Shown: positions 35,004 through 42,923 of the stretch, in pieces | Position numbering within the stretch: the first letter of the stretch is position 1 | Layout: every line of letters begins with the position of its first letter | Assembly: GCA_021823405.1 (NCBI GenBank) | Contig: JAKAOA010000008.1 | Coordinates: forward strand, 1 to 44,302 | DNA: 44,302 bases | DNA from: Bacteroidota bacterium | Lineage (GTDB): Bacteria > Bacteroidota > Bacteroidia > JABEUT01 | Direction of reading: 5' to 3' | Notes under the pieces: model-generated | What the model was told of the DNA's origin: nothing | The model's database searches: none | What the model saw: the letters and a program-made list of their open reading frames with translations, nothing else | Made by a program: the position numbers and the translations under genes

Positions 35004-36194
35004 TTAAAAGAACCACATACCTCTAAGTGTGAACACTTTTTCAGTCGGACTACCCGATTGAGTATAAATATCATAAGCAATGCTTAACGGCGCCTTCCAA
35101 GTAAACCAGTAAGTGAGGGAAATGGTGGTTTGATTTAAAGGTTTTTGCCCCCACTGGCATAAAACATCCTGTGGAAGTGTGAGTTGGCTATAACGCGCAC
35201 CCAGTTCAAGGTTGCTCAAGAATGTACTTGATGAACCGCTAAGCCGGAAGGTCATGCCTGCAAACCAACCGCTTAACATATCATTAAATGCAGATTGAAG
35301 GATTGCAGTGTCCGAGGTGTTGGTGTATAGGTTATATTTTTGGGTTTGCGTATATTCATACTGTCCCTGTACCCTTATCATAAGCGGATTGAATACATGA
35401 TAGTAATTAAGATACCCTGCCAGAGACGAGGTGCTTATATTTGCTAATGGCGTGCCATTAGGTCCCGTGCTGGGCATATATTGTCCCGAAACCCCGAATT
35501 CAAGATTGGAGTTCGAGAATGGCAGAAATCCTATTTCACCGCCGACCGCTTTAGGCATATTGATGGCAGCGAGGTTTCCATAGGTTAATTGCCCGTTGGT
35601 AGCGCCTGTACTGTCAACCACCAGTTGCGGACCATTAGCTACGTATAACTGATAATTTATTTTAGAATAGCCGCACTGAATACCCCCCTGTATGCCGAGC
35701 CCCGCTTCCGATTGTACACCAATCCCCATCCCTACCGGAATAGAGGCGTACCTGTTGGTAAAGTCATCCAGAATACCTTCGTACATTCCGGATCTGGGTT
35801 GAAAATACCCTGTAAAGATATTCAACCCGTTGCCAACATGATAATAGATGATACCTTCGTTAAAACTTGCTCCCACACCTGCATTTACCTGAACCTGAAC
35901 ATCTATAAATAGCCGGTCGGTTAACTTAATCAGAGGCATTAACATTAATCCGGTAGGATATGCGGGATTACTTCCGAAACTGTTCGTTGTAACAGACGGC
36001 ATTCCATGATAAGGGTCAATTTTGACATTCTGCCAGGAGGTAAACATTTCTCCTGCGAGGAGCATCTTTTCGGACCCTCCGCCAGGTTTATTCGGCGCAG
36101 GTAATGTGCTGTCCGTTTGAGCTCTTACTTCGAGATTCGGGACTAAGGAAACCATTATCCCGATTGCCAAGGTAAGGATGTTGTGCTTTTTCAT
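35004..36194 (-). CDS. Outer-membrane beta-barrel (porin-like) protein
   Basis: The 396-residue protein has a signal peptide (MKKHNILTLAIGIMVSLVPNLEVRAQ), then a long run of alternating amphipathic strands rich in Gly, Tyr and Asn. It ends in RGMWFF, the aromatic C-terminus typical of barrels recognised by BamA. I do not recognise a specific family. The downstream cytochrome lipoprotein suggests they work together, for example in envelope redox chemistry, but nothing in the sequence proves it. A CATATTTG on its promoter side is one mismatch from the -7 consensus. Confidence 0.8.
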   Translation of the reverse strand: MKKHNILTLAIGIMVSLVPNLEVRAQTDSTLPAPNKPGGGSEKMLLAGEMFTSWQNVKIDPYHGMPSVTTNSFGSNPAYPTGLMLMPLIKLTDRLFIDVQVQVNAGVGASFNEGIIYYHVGNGLNIFTGYFQPRSGMYEGILDDFTNRYASIPVGMGIGVQSEAGLGIQGGIQCGYSKINYQLYVANGPQLVVDSTGATNGQLTYGNLAAINMPKAVGGEIGFLPFSNSNLEFGVSGQYMPSTGPNGTPLANISTSSLAGYLNYYHVFNPLMIRVQGQYEYTQTQKYNLYTNTSDTAILQSAFNDMLSGWFAGMTFRLSGSSSTFLSNLELGARYSQLTLPQDVLCQWGQKPLNQTTISLTYWFTWKAPLSIAYDIYTQSGSPTEKVFTLRGMWFF

Positions 36195-36526
36195 AATCTG
36201 ATTGTTCTTTAAGTTATTACTTTTTGTTCCAATGAAATGATTTACGATTTAACAGCACAAATATGTAATGGTTTTATAGCGAGGCGACTGATATTCGTCA
36301 GTTGTTGGCATGATTTATCGCATTTTTAAGCACGAAGCAAACATATAATATTCTTAATTTCAGTAAGTTAAAGAATACCATCAGGGCATCGGAAAAAGAT
36401 TTTAGTTTCCTGGGAAATCAGTCGAATCAAGGTCCTGATTTATATGTCTTCTTTGGCTTAATCGGATGACTGTCCACCCGAAGAAAATATTACTTTTGAC
36501 CTTTAATTCTTATTTAACCTAATGCT
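36195..36526. other. 332-base divergent intergenic region
   Basis: It separates the minus-strand barrel gene from the plus-strand peroxiredoxin. It contains an ACTGA..TCAGT dyad near 36287-36302 and a TACTTTTG -7-like site at 36491-36498 in front of the peroxiredoxin. No gene is visible. Confidence 0.55.
36491..36498 (+). promoter_or_regulatory. Probable -7 element for the peroxiredoxin gene
   Basis: TACTTTTG fits TAnnTTTG and ends 28 bases before the ATG. No -33 TTTG at usual spacing. Confidence 0.4.
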
Positions 36527-37057
36527 ATGAGAAAGATTCTTTTACTTCCTGCCATGATAGTATTTATCCTATCATTTTCGCATCTCTACGCACAGAAAAG
36601 GGCTTTATCTGTAGGCGACTCTTGTCCGCATTTTACATTAAAGGACCAAAATGACAGTATAATCAATATTGCAGACCTTATTGGTAAAAAGATTCTTGTC
36701 ATTTACTTTTATCCAAAAGATGAAAGTTTTATTTGCACAAAGGAAGCATGTGCATTCAGAGATAAGGATAAGGAATTCCAGAAGCTTGGCGCCATCGTTA
36801 TCGGCGTGAATTACGGAACAGTGGAGAGCCACAAAAAATTCTGCGAGAAGGATAATCTGCCTTTCCTCCTGCTAAGCGATTCTAGTAAAGCCGTACTCAA
36901 AATGTTCGGTTTGAAAGGAGGTATCGCTTCGGAGCGCGCCACCTTTGTGGTTGACCTAACGGGACAAATCGTCTTTACCTACGATTCGATGGTGAATGGC
37001 GCGGCTCATGCTGAAAAGGCGCTGGAATACATTAGGGAGATGAAAAGCAAAATGTAA
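36527..37057 (+). CDS. Secreted peroxiredoxin (PrxQ/BCP type)
   Basis: The 176-residue protein has a signal peptide (about 1-22, ILLLPAMIVFILSFSHLYAQ) and an AhpC/TSA domain. The peroxidatic Cys70 and resolving Cys75 are in YFYPKDESFICTKEACAFRD, the five-residue spacing of atypical 2-Cys PrxQ/BCP enzymes. It should reduce hydroperoxides outside the cytoplasm, which is unusual because most PrxQ proteins are cytoplasmic. Its electron donor is not encoded next to it. It faces the ALDH gene convergently. Confidence 0.9.
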   Translation: MRKILLLPAMIVFILSFSHLYAQKRALSVGDSCPHFTLKDQNDSIINIADLIGKKILVIYFYPKDESFICTKEACAFRDKDKEFQKLGAIVIGVNYGTVESHKKFCEKDNLPFLLLSDSSKAVLKMFGLKGGIASERATFVVDLTGQIVFTYDSMVNGAAHAEKALEYIREMKSKM

Positions 37058-37078
37058 ACCGCCATTTGTCAGTTTCTC

Positions 37079-38521
37079 TTACAATTTTATACAAACATTT
37101 TTGGGCTCGGTGAAAAAGCGCATCGCCTCCCAGCCGCCTTCTCTTCCCACACCCGAGTTTTTCACGCCACCAAAGGGTGTCCGCAGGTCACGGAGAAGCC
37201 AGCAGTTTATCCATACAATACCCGAACGCAGTTGGGCTGCCATTTTATGGGCGCGGGTTAAATTTTCTGTCCATAGCATAGAGGTAAGTCCATATTCAGT
37301 GCCGTTGGCGATTTTAAGCGCTTCCTCTTCCGTGTCGAAAGGCATTATAGTAACCACAGGACCGAAAATTTCTTCTGTATTGGTGCGGCAGTTATAGGGC
37401 AGTCCTTCAATTACGGTGGGTTCTAAATACCATCCTCCTCCATATTTTCCGCCCATTTTAATCGCGTTGCCTCCGCACAATATCTTCCCGCCCTCATGTT
37501 TGGCAAGTTCTATATATGAAAGTATTTTTTCATAATGTTGTTTGGAAACAATAGCCCCGAGTTTGCTTGTTTCATCGGCAGGCGGACCCACTTTCAGTTT
37601 CTTCGTCTTCTCTGAAAATTCGTTTTTAAAACGGTCGTAACTGTGCTTCTCTACCAGGATACGTGAACCGCACAAGCATATCTCTCCCTGGTTCGTAAAG
37701 GAGGAGTTGATGGTTGTACGCATCATTTCATCCCAGTTGCAGTCGCCGAAAATAATAACAGGATTTTTACCGCCCAGTTCGAGCGATATTTTTTTGAACA
37801 TAGGAGCAGCTGTTGCAGCTATTGCGGCGCCTGTTTTTGTACCGCCTGTAAATGAGATTGCCTTAATATCCGGGTGCGTAACAATTGCTGTGCCGGCTTT
37901 ACCGCCCAAACCGTGAACTATATTGAGTACTCCTTTGGGAAGCCCTGCCTCCATGCATAATTCCGATAGCATAAATGCAGTCATAGGGGTAACTTCAGAT
38001 GGTTTCGCTACTACGCAGTTACCCATGGCAAGGGCGGGGGCTACTTTCCAGGTAAAGAGATATAATGGGAGGTTCCACGGAGAAATGCACCCTGCAATAC
38101 CTATAGGACTGCGCAATGTGTAGTTGATCGCCTTACCATCCATGTCATGTGCCTCCGAAGCGTAGTGAAGCGCGCCGGTAGCAAAAAAATTGATATTGCT
38201 CACTGCGCGGGGAATATCCACCGAACGTGAGAGCCATAAAGGTTTGCCGTTATCGATTGTTTCGGCAAGAGCGAACTCCTCAAGTCGTTTCTCAAGCAGC
38301 CCGGAAATTTTCATTAGCAACGCCGAGCGTTCTTCCTTTCTCAAAGCGCTCCAATTGGGAAATGCCGCTTTCGCCGCCTCCACTGCGCTGTGCACATCTT
38401 CTTCGTCGGAATCGGGAAGGGTGGAATACACTTCGCCAGTGGACGGATTGTAATTATCGAGGCGCTTTCCTTTGACGGGTGGAACAAGTTCGCCGTTTAT
38501 ATAGTTAAGTATCTTTTTCAT
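37079..38521 (-). CDS. Aldehyde dehydrogenase, ALDH8A1-like (2-aminomuconic semialdehyde type)
   Basis: The 480-residue enzyme has Glu248 in LELGGKNP, catalytic Cys282 in NQGEICLCGSRI, and the SFTGGTKTG cofactor motif. The NQGEICLC signature resembles ALDH8A1 and bacterial 2-hydroxymuconic and 2-aminomuconic semialdehyde dehydrogenases more than betaine-aldehyde enzymes. A role in tryptophan/kynurenine breakdown is therefore plausible, but no other pathway gene lies in the window. It is cytoplasmic and NAD(P)-dependent. It lies 38 bases from ychF on the same strand. Confidence 0.88.
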   Translation of the reverse strand: MKKILNYINGELVPPVKGKRLDNYNPSTGEVYSTLPDSDEEDVHSAVEAAKAAFPNWSALRKEERSALLMKISGLLEKRLEEFALAETIDNGKPLWLSRSVDIPRAVSNINFFATGALHYASEAHDMDGKAINYTLRSPIGIAGCISPWNLPLYLFTWKVAPALAMGNCVVAKPSEVTPMTAFMLSELCMEAGLPKGVLNIVHGLGGKAGTAIVTHPDIKAISFTGGTKTGAAIAATAAPMFKKISLELGGKNPVIIFGDCNWDEMMRTTINSSFTNQGEICLCGSRILVEKHSYDRFKNEFSEKTKKLKVGPPADETSKLGAIVSKQHYEKILSYIELAKHEGGKILCGGNAIKMGGKYGGGWYLEPTVIEGLPYNCRTNTEEIFGPVVTIMPFDTEEEALKIANGTEYGLTSMLWTENLTRAHKMAAQLRSGIVWINCWLLRDLRTPFGGVKNSGVGREGGWEAMRFFTEPKNVCIKL

Positions 38522-38559
38522 GGCATTTTTTTTGAAAGACAGGCGGCATTATAACCCAG

Positions 38560-39660
38560 TTAATTATTAAACCTGAAGTGCATCACATCGCCATCGCGTA
38601 CCGAATAATCCTTACCTTGAATCATCAACCTACCTGCCTCACGGCACGCTTGCTCGGAGCCATATTGTATATAGTCATTGTAACTTATCACCTCCGCTTT
38701 TATAAATCCCTTTTCGAAGTCGGAATGAATTACTCCTGCTGCCTGCGGCGCTTTTGCTCCATTCATAATGGTCCACGCCCTTACCTCCGGTTCGCCGGCA
38801 GTAAAGTAGGTGGATAGATTAAGAAGCTTATACGCAGCTTTAATTAATTTACTTACCCCCGGTTCATCCAATCCCATTTCTTTAAGAAATTCTTTCCTGT
38901 CATCAGGGTTTTCAAGTTGGGCTATCTCGGCTTCTATTGCAGCATCTATTATCAGCATTCCTGCCGCTTCAGCGCTTACTGCCTGTTTTACAGAGTTAGT
39001 GTATTTGTTACCTTTAAGCGAGGGTTGATCTACATTACATACATATAATACGGGTTTCATAGTAAGCAATTGCAACTCCTTTATGTACTCTTTATCTTCA
39101 TCTGCCATAATGACGGTTCGGGCATTCTTCTGCTGCGAAAGGTGTTTGTGATATTCTTGAAAAACATCAAGCCGCTTTTTCGCTTCTTTATTGTCTGCTC
39201 CTGATTTTGCCGCCCTTGCCGCTTTCTGAAGCGCCTTCTCGATGGTCTCCAAGTCCTTCAACTGAAGTTCTATATCAACTATTTCTTTATCTCGGATTGG
39301 GTCAACGGAACCTTCTACGTGTATAATATTTCCATTTTCAAAACACCTTAATACATGCAGTATGGCGTCTGTTTCTCTGATATTAGCCAGAAACAGATTT
39401 CCCAGACCTTCGCCTTTACTTGCACCCTTCACCAGTCCCGCTATGTCCACTATCTCAACTGTTGCAGGCACTACTTTTTTAGGATGTACTAGCGATTCTA
39501 ACTTCCAAAGCCGCTCATCCGGAACGTTTATTACTCCTAAATTTGGTTCTATGGTGCAGAACGGAAAATTAGCCGCCTGGGCTTTAGCGCTGCTCAAACA
39601 ATTGAACAGGGTTGACTTGCCAACATTAGGAAGTCCTACAATACCACACTTTAAACTCAC
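38560..39660 (-). CDS. ychF: YchF/OLA1-type ATPase
   Basis: The 366-residue protein has Walker A GLPNVGKST at 9-17, the VDIAGLVKGASKGEGLGN switch II region, a helical insertion and a C-terminal TGS-type domain. YchF is a ribosome-associated, redox-linked ATPase of the Obg family. At the base-specificity position most YchF proteins have N-x-x-E; here the segment YVCNVDQPS (209-212) ends in Gln, so the acidic residue is missing. The rest of the protein looks intact. Confidence 0.95.
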   Translation of the reverse strand: MSLKCGIVGLPNVGKSTLFNCLSSAKAQAANFPFCTIEPNLGVINVPDERLWKLESLVHPKKVVPATVEIVDIAGLVKGASKGEGLGNLFLANIRETDAILHVLRCFENGNIIHVEGSVDPIRDKEIVDIELQLKDLETIEKALQKAARAAKSGADNKEAKKRLDVFQEYHKHLSQQKNARTVIMADEDKEYIKELQLLTMKPVLYVCNVDQPSLKGNKYTNSVKQAVSAEAAGMLIIDAAIEAEIAQLENPDDRKEFLKEMGLDEPGVSKLIKAAYKLLNLSTYFTAGEPEVRAWTIMNGAKAPQAAGVIHSDFEKGFIKAEVISYNDYIQYGSEQACREAGRLMIQGKDYSVRDGDVMHFRFNN

Positions 39661-39837
39661 CTTTTTTTATGTTTTCCGCAAAAATACTAAATAAGAGGGT
39701 TATCCGGATTAGAATACGAATGAAAAGGAAAGGATTAGATAGTACCAAATTTTAGGTCACTTATAAATCCCAACTAATTTCTTCAAAATTCCAGTATCCT
39801 AAAACTATTTTTCAACAATCCGATTTTTCTTTTCAAC

Positions 39838-39852
39838 AGGTGTGATACACCT
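39838..39852. promoter_or_regulatory. Palindrome upstream of the transketolase genes
   Basis: AGGTGT-GAT-ACACCT is a perfect 6-bp inverted repeat. It lies 14 bases before TACTTTTG (39867-39874), where the -33 box of this promoter would fall, so it could be an operator. Confidence 0.4.
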
Positions 39853-39866
39853 CAAAGAAATTGCAA

Positions 39867-39874
39867 TACTTTTG
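39867..39874 (+). promoter_or_regulatory. Probable -7 element for the transketolase operon
   Basis: TACTTTTG fits the TAnnTTTG consensus and lies 52 bases before the ATG at 39927. Confidence 0.45.
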
Positions 39875-39926
39875 AAACGACATATAAAATACAACTTTAA
39901 GAAGAATTCAAATCCTATCTCAAGTT

Positions 39927-40772
39927 ATGCCAAATGTCGATGAGCTAAAGAAAATCTGCACACAGGTGCGGCGCGATATTGTTCGCATGACGAACGCTGT
40001 CCAATCCGGGCACCCGGGCGGTTCGTTGGGATGCACCGAATTTTTCGTAGCAATGTATTATGATATATTGCATTGCAATCCTTTACATTTTGAAATGGAT
40101 GGTATAAAGGAAGACCTGTTTTTCCTCTCCAATGGGCATATTTCACCTGTCTGGTATAGTGTTCTTGCCCGAAAGGGTTTTTTCCCTGTTAAAGAACTTG
40201 CATCCTTCCGTAAGTTAGATTCTCGGCTGCAAGGGCATCCTGCTACTGCCGAAGGATTACCGGGCGTTCGTTTGGGATACGGCTCACTGGGGCAAGGACT
40301 TTCAGTCGCCATCGGTGCAGCGCTTGCCAAAAAACTGAATAACGATTCCTTTTTAGTTTATAGTTTACATGGCGATGGCGAATTACAGGAAGGACAGATA
40401 TGGGAAGCGGCAATGTTCGCTGCGGCAAAAAAGGTGGATAACCTTATTTCCACCATCGATGTAAATAATGCGCAAATTGACGGTAAGACCACCGATGTAC
40501 TTAATCTTGGAGACCTTAAAGCCAAATGGCTGGCATTTGGCTGGGATGTTCTTGAAATGAAGGGTAACGATATAGAAGAGGTAATAACGACCATGAAAAA
40601 CGCCAGAGAGCGCACAGGAAAAGGTAAACCTATAATGATTCTAATGAAAACAATAATGGGTAAGGGCGTTGACTATATGGAAGATAACTATAAATGGCAT
40701 GGCGTAGCGCCTAACAACGAACAACTGCAAAAAGCCCTTGCGCAGCTTGAAATGACCATAGGGGACTATTGA
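39927..40772 (+). CDS. Transketolase, N-terminal subunit
   Basis: The 281-residue protein is the thiamine-diphosphate-binding half of a split transketolase. It shows SGHPGGSLGCTEF, LGQGLSVAIGAALAKK and the ThDP motif GDGELQEGQ (149-157) with the closing Asn near 179 (DVNNAQIDG). Together with the next gene it should transfer two-carbon units in the non-oxidative pentose phosphate pathway. The split form (about 280 plus 320 residues) is common in archaea and many bacteria, including Bacteroidota. Confidence 0.95.
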   Translation: MPNVDELKKICTQVRRDIVRMTNAVQSGHPGGSLGCTEFFVAMYYDILHCNPLHFEMDGIKEDLFFLSNGHISPVWYSVLARKGFFPVKELASFRKLDSRLQGHPATAEGLPGVRLGYGSLGQGLSVAIGAALAKKLNNDSFLVYSLHGDGELQEGQIWEAAMFAAAKKVDNLISTIDVNNAQIDGKTTDVLNLGDLKAKWLAFGWDVLEMKGNDIEEVITTMKNARERTGKGKPIMILMKTIMGKGVDYMEDNYKWHGVAPNNEQLQKALAQLEMTIGDY

Positions 40773-40834
40773 TAAACTACGGATTGGGATAAAATGCAAA
40801 AGATAAAATTCCGGATAATTCATACCTCATCGCT

Positions 40835-41806
40835 TTGAAAAAATACAGTTATACCGAATTGAAAGATACCCGTTCCGGCTTTGGAACAGGACTGCTCGAA
40901 ATTGGCAGAAAAAACAATAAGGTTGTTGCACTATGCGCCGACCTTATTGGCTCCCTGAAAATGGATGCATTTGCCAAAGAATTTCCCAATCGTTTCTTCG
41001 AGGTCGGTATTGCCGAAGCCAACATGATGGGTATTGCTGCAGGACTGACTATAGGCGGCTACATTCCCTTTACTGGAACGTTTGCCAATTTTTCCACCGG
41101 CAGAGTATATGACCAGATAAGGCAGTCAATCGCCTATTCAGATAAGAACGTAAAAATATGTGCCTCTCACGCAGGGCTTACCCTTGGCGAAGATGGCGCT
41201 ACGCATCAAATATTAGAAGATATCGGTTTGATGAAAATGTTGCCGGGAATGATTGTAATTAACCCATGCGACTATAACCAGACCAAAGCTGCAACCCATG
41301 CAATTGCGGATATAAAAGGTCCTGTTTACCTGCGCTTCGGACGCCCTGCCGTGCCTGTATTTACTGACCCGTCACAGCGATTTGAGATTGGTAAAGCTAT
41401 CGTCCTTACCGATGGTGCGGATGTTTCCATCTTTGCTACAGGACATTTGGTATGGAAAGCTATAGAAGCTGCCGTAGCCCTTGAAACAAAAGGGATATCG
41501 GCGGAAGTCATTAATATTCATACCATAAAGCCGCTTGATAATGGTGCTATTATCCGTTCTGTGAAGAAGACCGGATGCGTTGTTTCTGCCGAAGAACATC
41601 AGATGAACGGCGGACTTGGTGACAGTATTGCCCAACTCCTTGCGCGTGAATACCCTTGTCCTATGGAGATGGTCGCTGTAAATGATAGTTTTGGAGAGAG
41701 CGGCACGCCAGACGAACTCATGCATAAATACGGGCTGGATATTCCTGACATAATCAGAACCGCTGAAAAGGTAATAGCGCGCCGAGCGGTAGAATTCGAA
41801 AAATAA
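40835..41806 (+). CDS. Transketolase, C-terminal subunit
   Basis: The 323-residue protein carries the pyrimidine-binding half with the catalytic glutamate in FEVGIAEANMMGIAAGLT and ASHAGLTLGEDGATHQILEDIG. It completes the split enzyme encoded by the upstream gene, 62 bases away. The start is a TTG (40835); the following residues KKYSYTELKDTRSGFGTG match the family start and no in-frame ATG is near. Translation from TTG is therefore likely but not proven. Confidence 0.95.
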   Translation: MKKYSYTELKDTRSGFGTGLLEIGRKNNKVVALCADLIGSLKMDAFAKEFPNRFFEVGIAEANMMGIAAGLTIGGYIPFTGTFANFSTGRVYDQIRQSIAYSDKNVKICASHAGLTLGEDGATHQILEDIGLMKMLPGMIVINPCDYNQTKAATHAIADIKGPVYLRFGRPAVPVFTDPSQRFEIGKAIVLTDGADVSIFATGHLVWKAIEAAVALETKGISAEVINIHTIKPLDNGAIIRSVKKTGCVVSAEEHQMNGGLGDSIAQLLAREYPCPMEMVAVNDSFGESGTPDELMHKYGLDIPDIIRTAEKVIARRAVEFEK

Positions 41807-41922
41807 ACAGTAGTCAGACGACTGAAGGGTATTTCAAAAGCAGAATTGAACAGATTCCAGCCCTTAAACGATTACCAAAGGGAAAACCCTTATTCTGTTA
41901 AACACATTTTCCACTTACCATC

Positions 41923-42360
41923 ATGATTAGCGAACCTGTTACGTTAGAAATTACCTTCAACTCAACTGTGGAAAAGGTTTGGAAAGCGCTTACAGACAAG
42001 AACCAGTTGCGGAAATGGTATTTTAACGTATCCGATTTTAAACCTAAGGTGAATTTTGAGTTCACTTTTAAAGTGCGAAACGAAGATAGGACCTTTACTC
42101 ATATATGTAAAATAACCGAAGCGACCGGGTATAAAAAATTGGTATATTCATGGAAATATGAAGGTGTGATAGGCGAATCACAGGTAAGCTTTGAACTATT
42201 TCCCGGTGGCGCCACCACCAGATTGAAACTTATACATTCAGGTATTGAAACATTTGTGAGTAAAACAAGCGATTTTACAAGAGAGAATTTTCTTAACGGC
42301 TGGACTAAAATCTTAGGAAAATCACTTCAAGAATTCTTAATATCAGCCAACACAGAATAA
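41923..42360 (+). CDS. AHSA1/SRPBCC-domain protein
   Basis: The 145-residue protein (MISEPVTLEITFNSTVEKVWKALTDKNQLRKWYF...) has the AHSA1 pattern: a WxALT helix, LRKWYF and KLVYSWKYEG then GGATTRLKLIHSG. Such proteins form a hydrophobic cavity; the ligand is unknown. It lies 116 bases after the transketolase pair and 90 before coaD, and is probably transcribed on its own. Confidence 0.88.
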   Translation: MISEPVTLEITFNSTVEKVWKALTDKNQLRKWYFNVSDFKPKVNFEFTFKVRNEDRTFTHICKITEATGYKKLVYSWKYEGVIGESQVSFELFPGGATTRLKLIHSGIETFVSKTSDFTRENFLNGWTKILGKSLQEFLISANTE

Positions 42361-42373
42361 ACCTTTAACGAGA

Positions 42374-42405
42374 TTGAGAATTAGACGAAGAAATCGCTAT
42401 CTTTG
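42374..42405 (+). promoter_or_regulatory. Probable coaD promoter
   Basis: TTG at 42374-42376 and TATCTTTG at 42398-42405 are separated by 21 bases, near the Bacteroidota TTTG-N17-23-TAnnTTTG pattern. The coaD ATG is at 42451. Confidence 0.5.
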
Positions 42406-42450
42406 CCTTTTATCGTACCGGACAATAAACTCTAACTACTGATTTTAGGA

Positions 42451-42921
42451 ATGTCCCGCATTGCAGTTTTCCCCGGTTCTTTCGACCCAGTAACCAAGGG
42501 TCATGAATCCATTGTTCAAAGGGCATTGCCTCTATTCGACAAGATTATTGTAGCCATTGGCTATAATTCAACAAAGGCGAATATGTTCCCTTTGGAAAGA
42601 AGGAGAAAATGGCTTGAACAAACATTTTCAGGTTTCAAGGCAGTATCAGTGGAAGAATATAAAGAGCTGACTGTTGATTTTTGCAGGCGGCATGGTGCAA
42701 AATTTGTTGTAAGAGGAATACGAACACCCGGCGATTATGAATATGAGAGTAACGTAGCGCTCATGAATAAGGCAATGGCGCCTGAAATAGAAACGGTATT
42801 TATGCTTACGCTTCCCGAGCATACGGCTATCAGTTCGACCATAGTAAGGGATATAGTGCAACACGGCGGAGATGCAAGTCAGTTTATTCCCGGTGGGATA
42901 AATCTTACAACGGGTAAATAA
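42451..42921 (+). CDS. coaD: Phosphopantetheine adenylyltransferase CoaD
   Basis: The 156-residue protein begins with GSFDPVTKGH (9-18), the nucleotidyltransferase motif with the catalytic histidine, and ends the fold with ISSTIVRDI. It catalyses the fourth step of coenzyme A synthesis in the cytoplasm. The length is the family standard. The next open frame starts two bases after its stop, so the two are probably co-transcribed. Confidence 0.96.
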   Translation: MSRIAVFPGSFDPVTKGHESIVQRALPLFDKIIVAIGYNSTKANMFPLERRRKWLEQTFSGFKAVSVEEYKELTVDFCRRHGAKFVVRGIRTPGDYEYESNVALMNKAMAPEIETVFMLTLPEHTAISSTIVRDIVQHGGDASQFIPGGINLTTGK

Positions 42922-42923
42922 GC

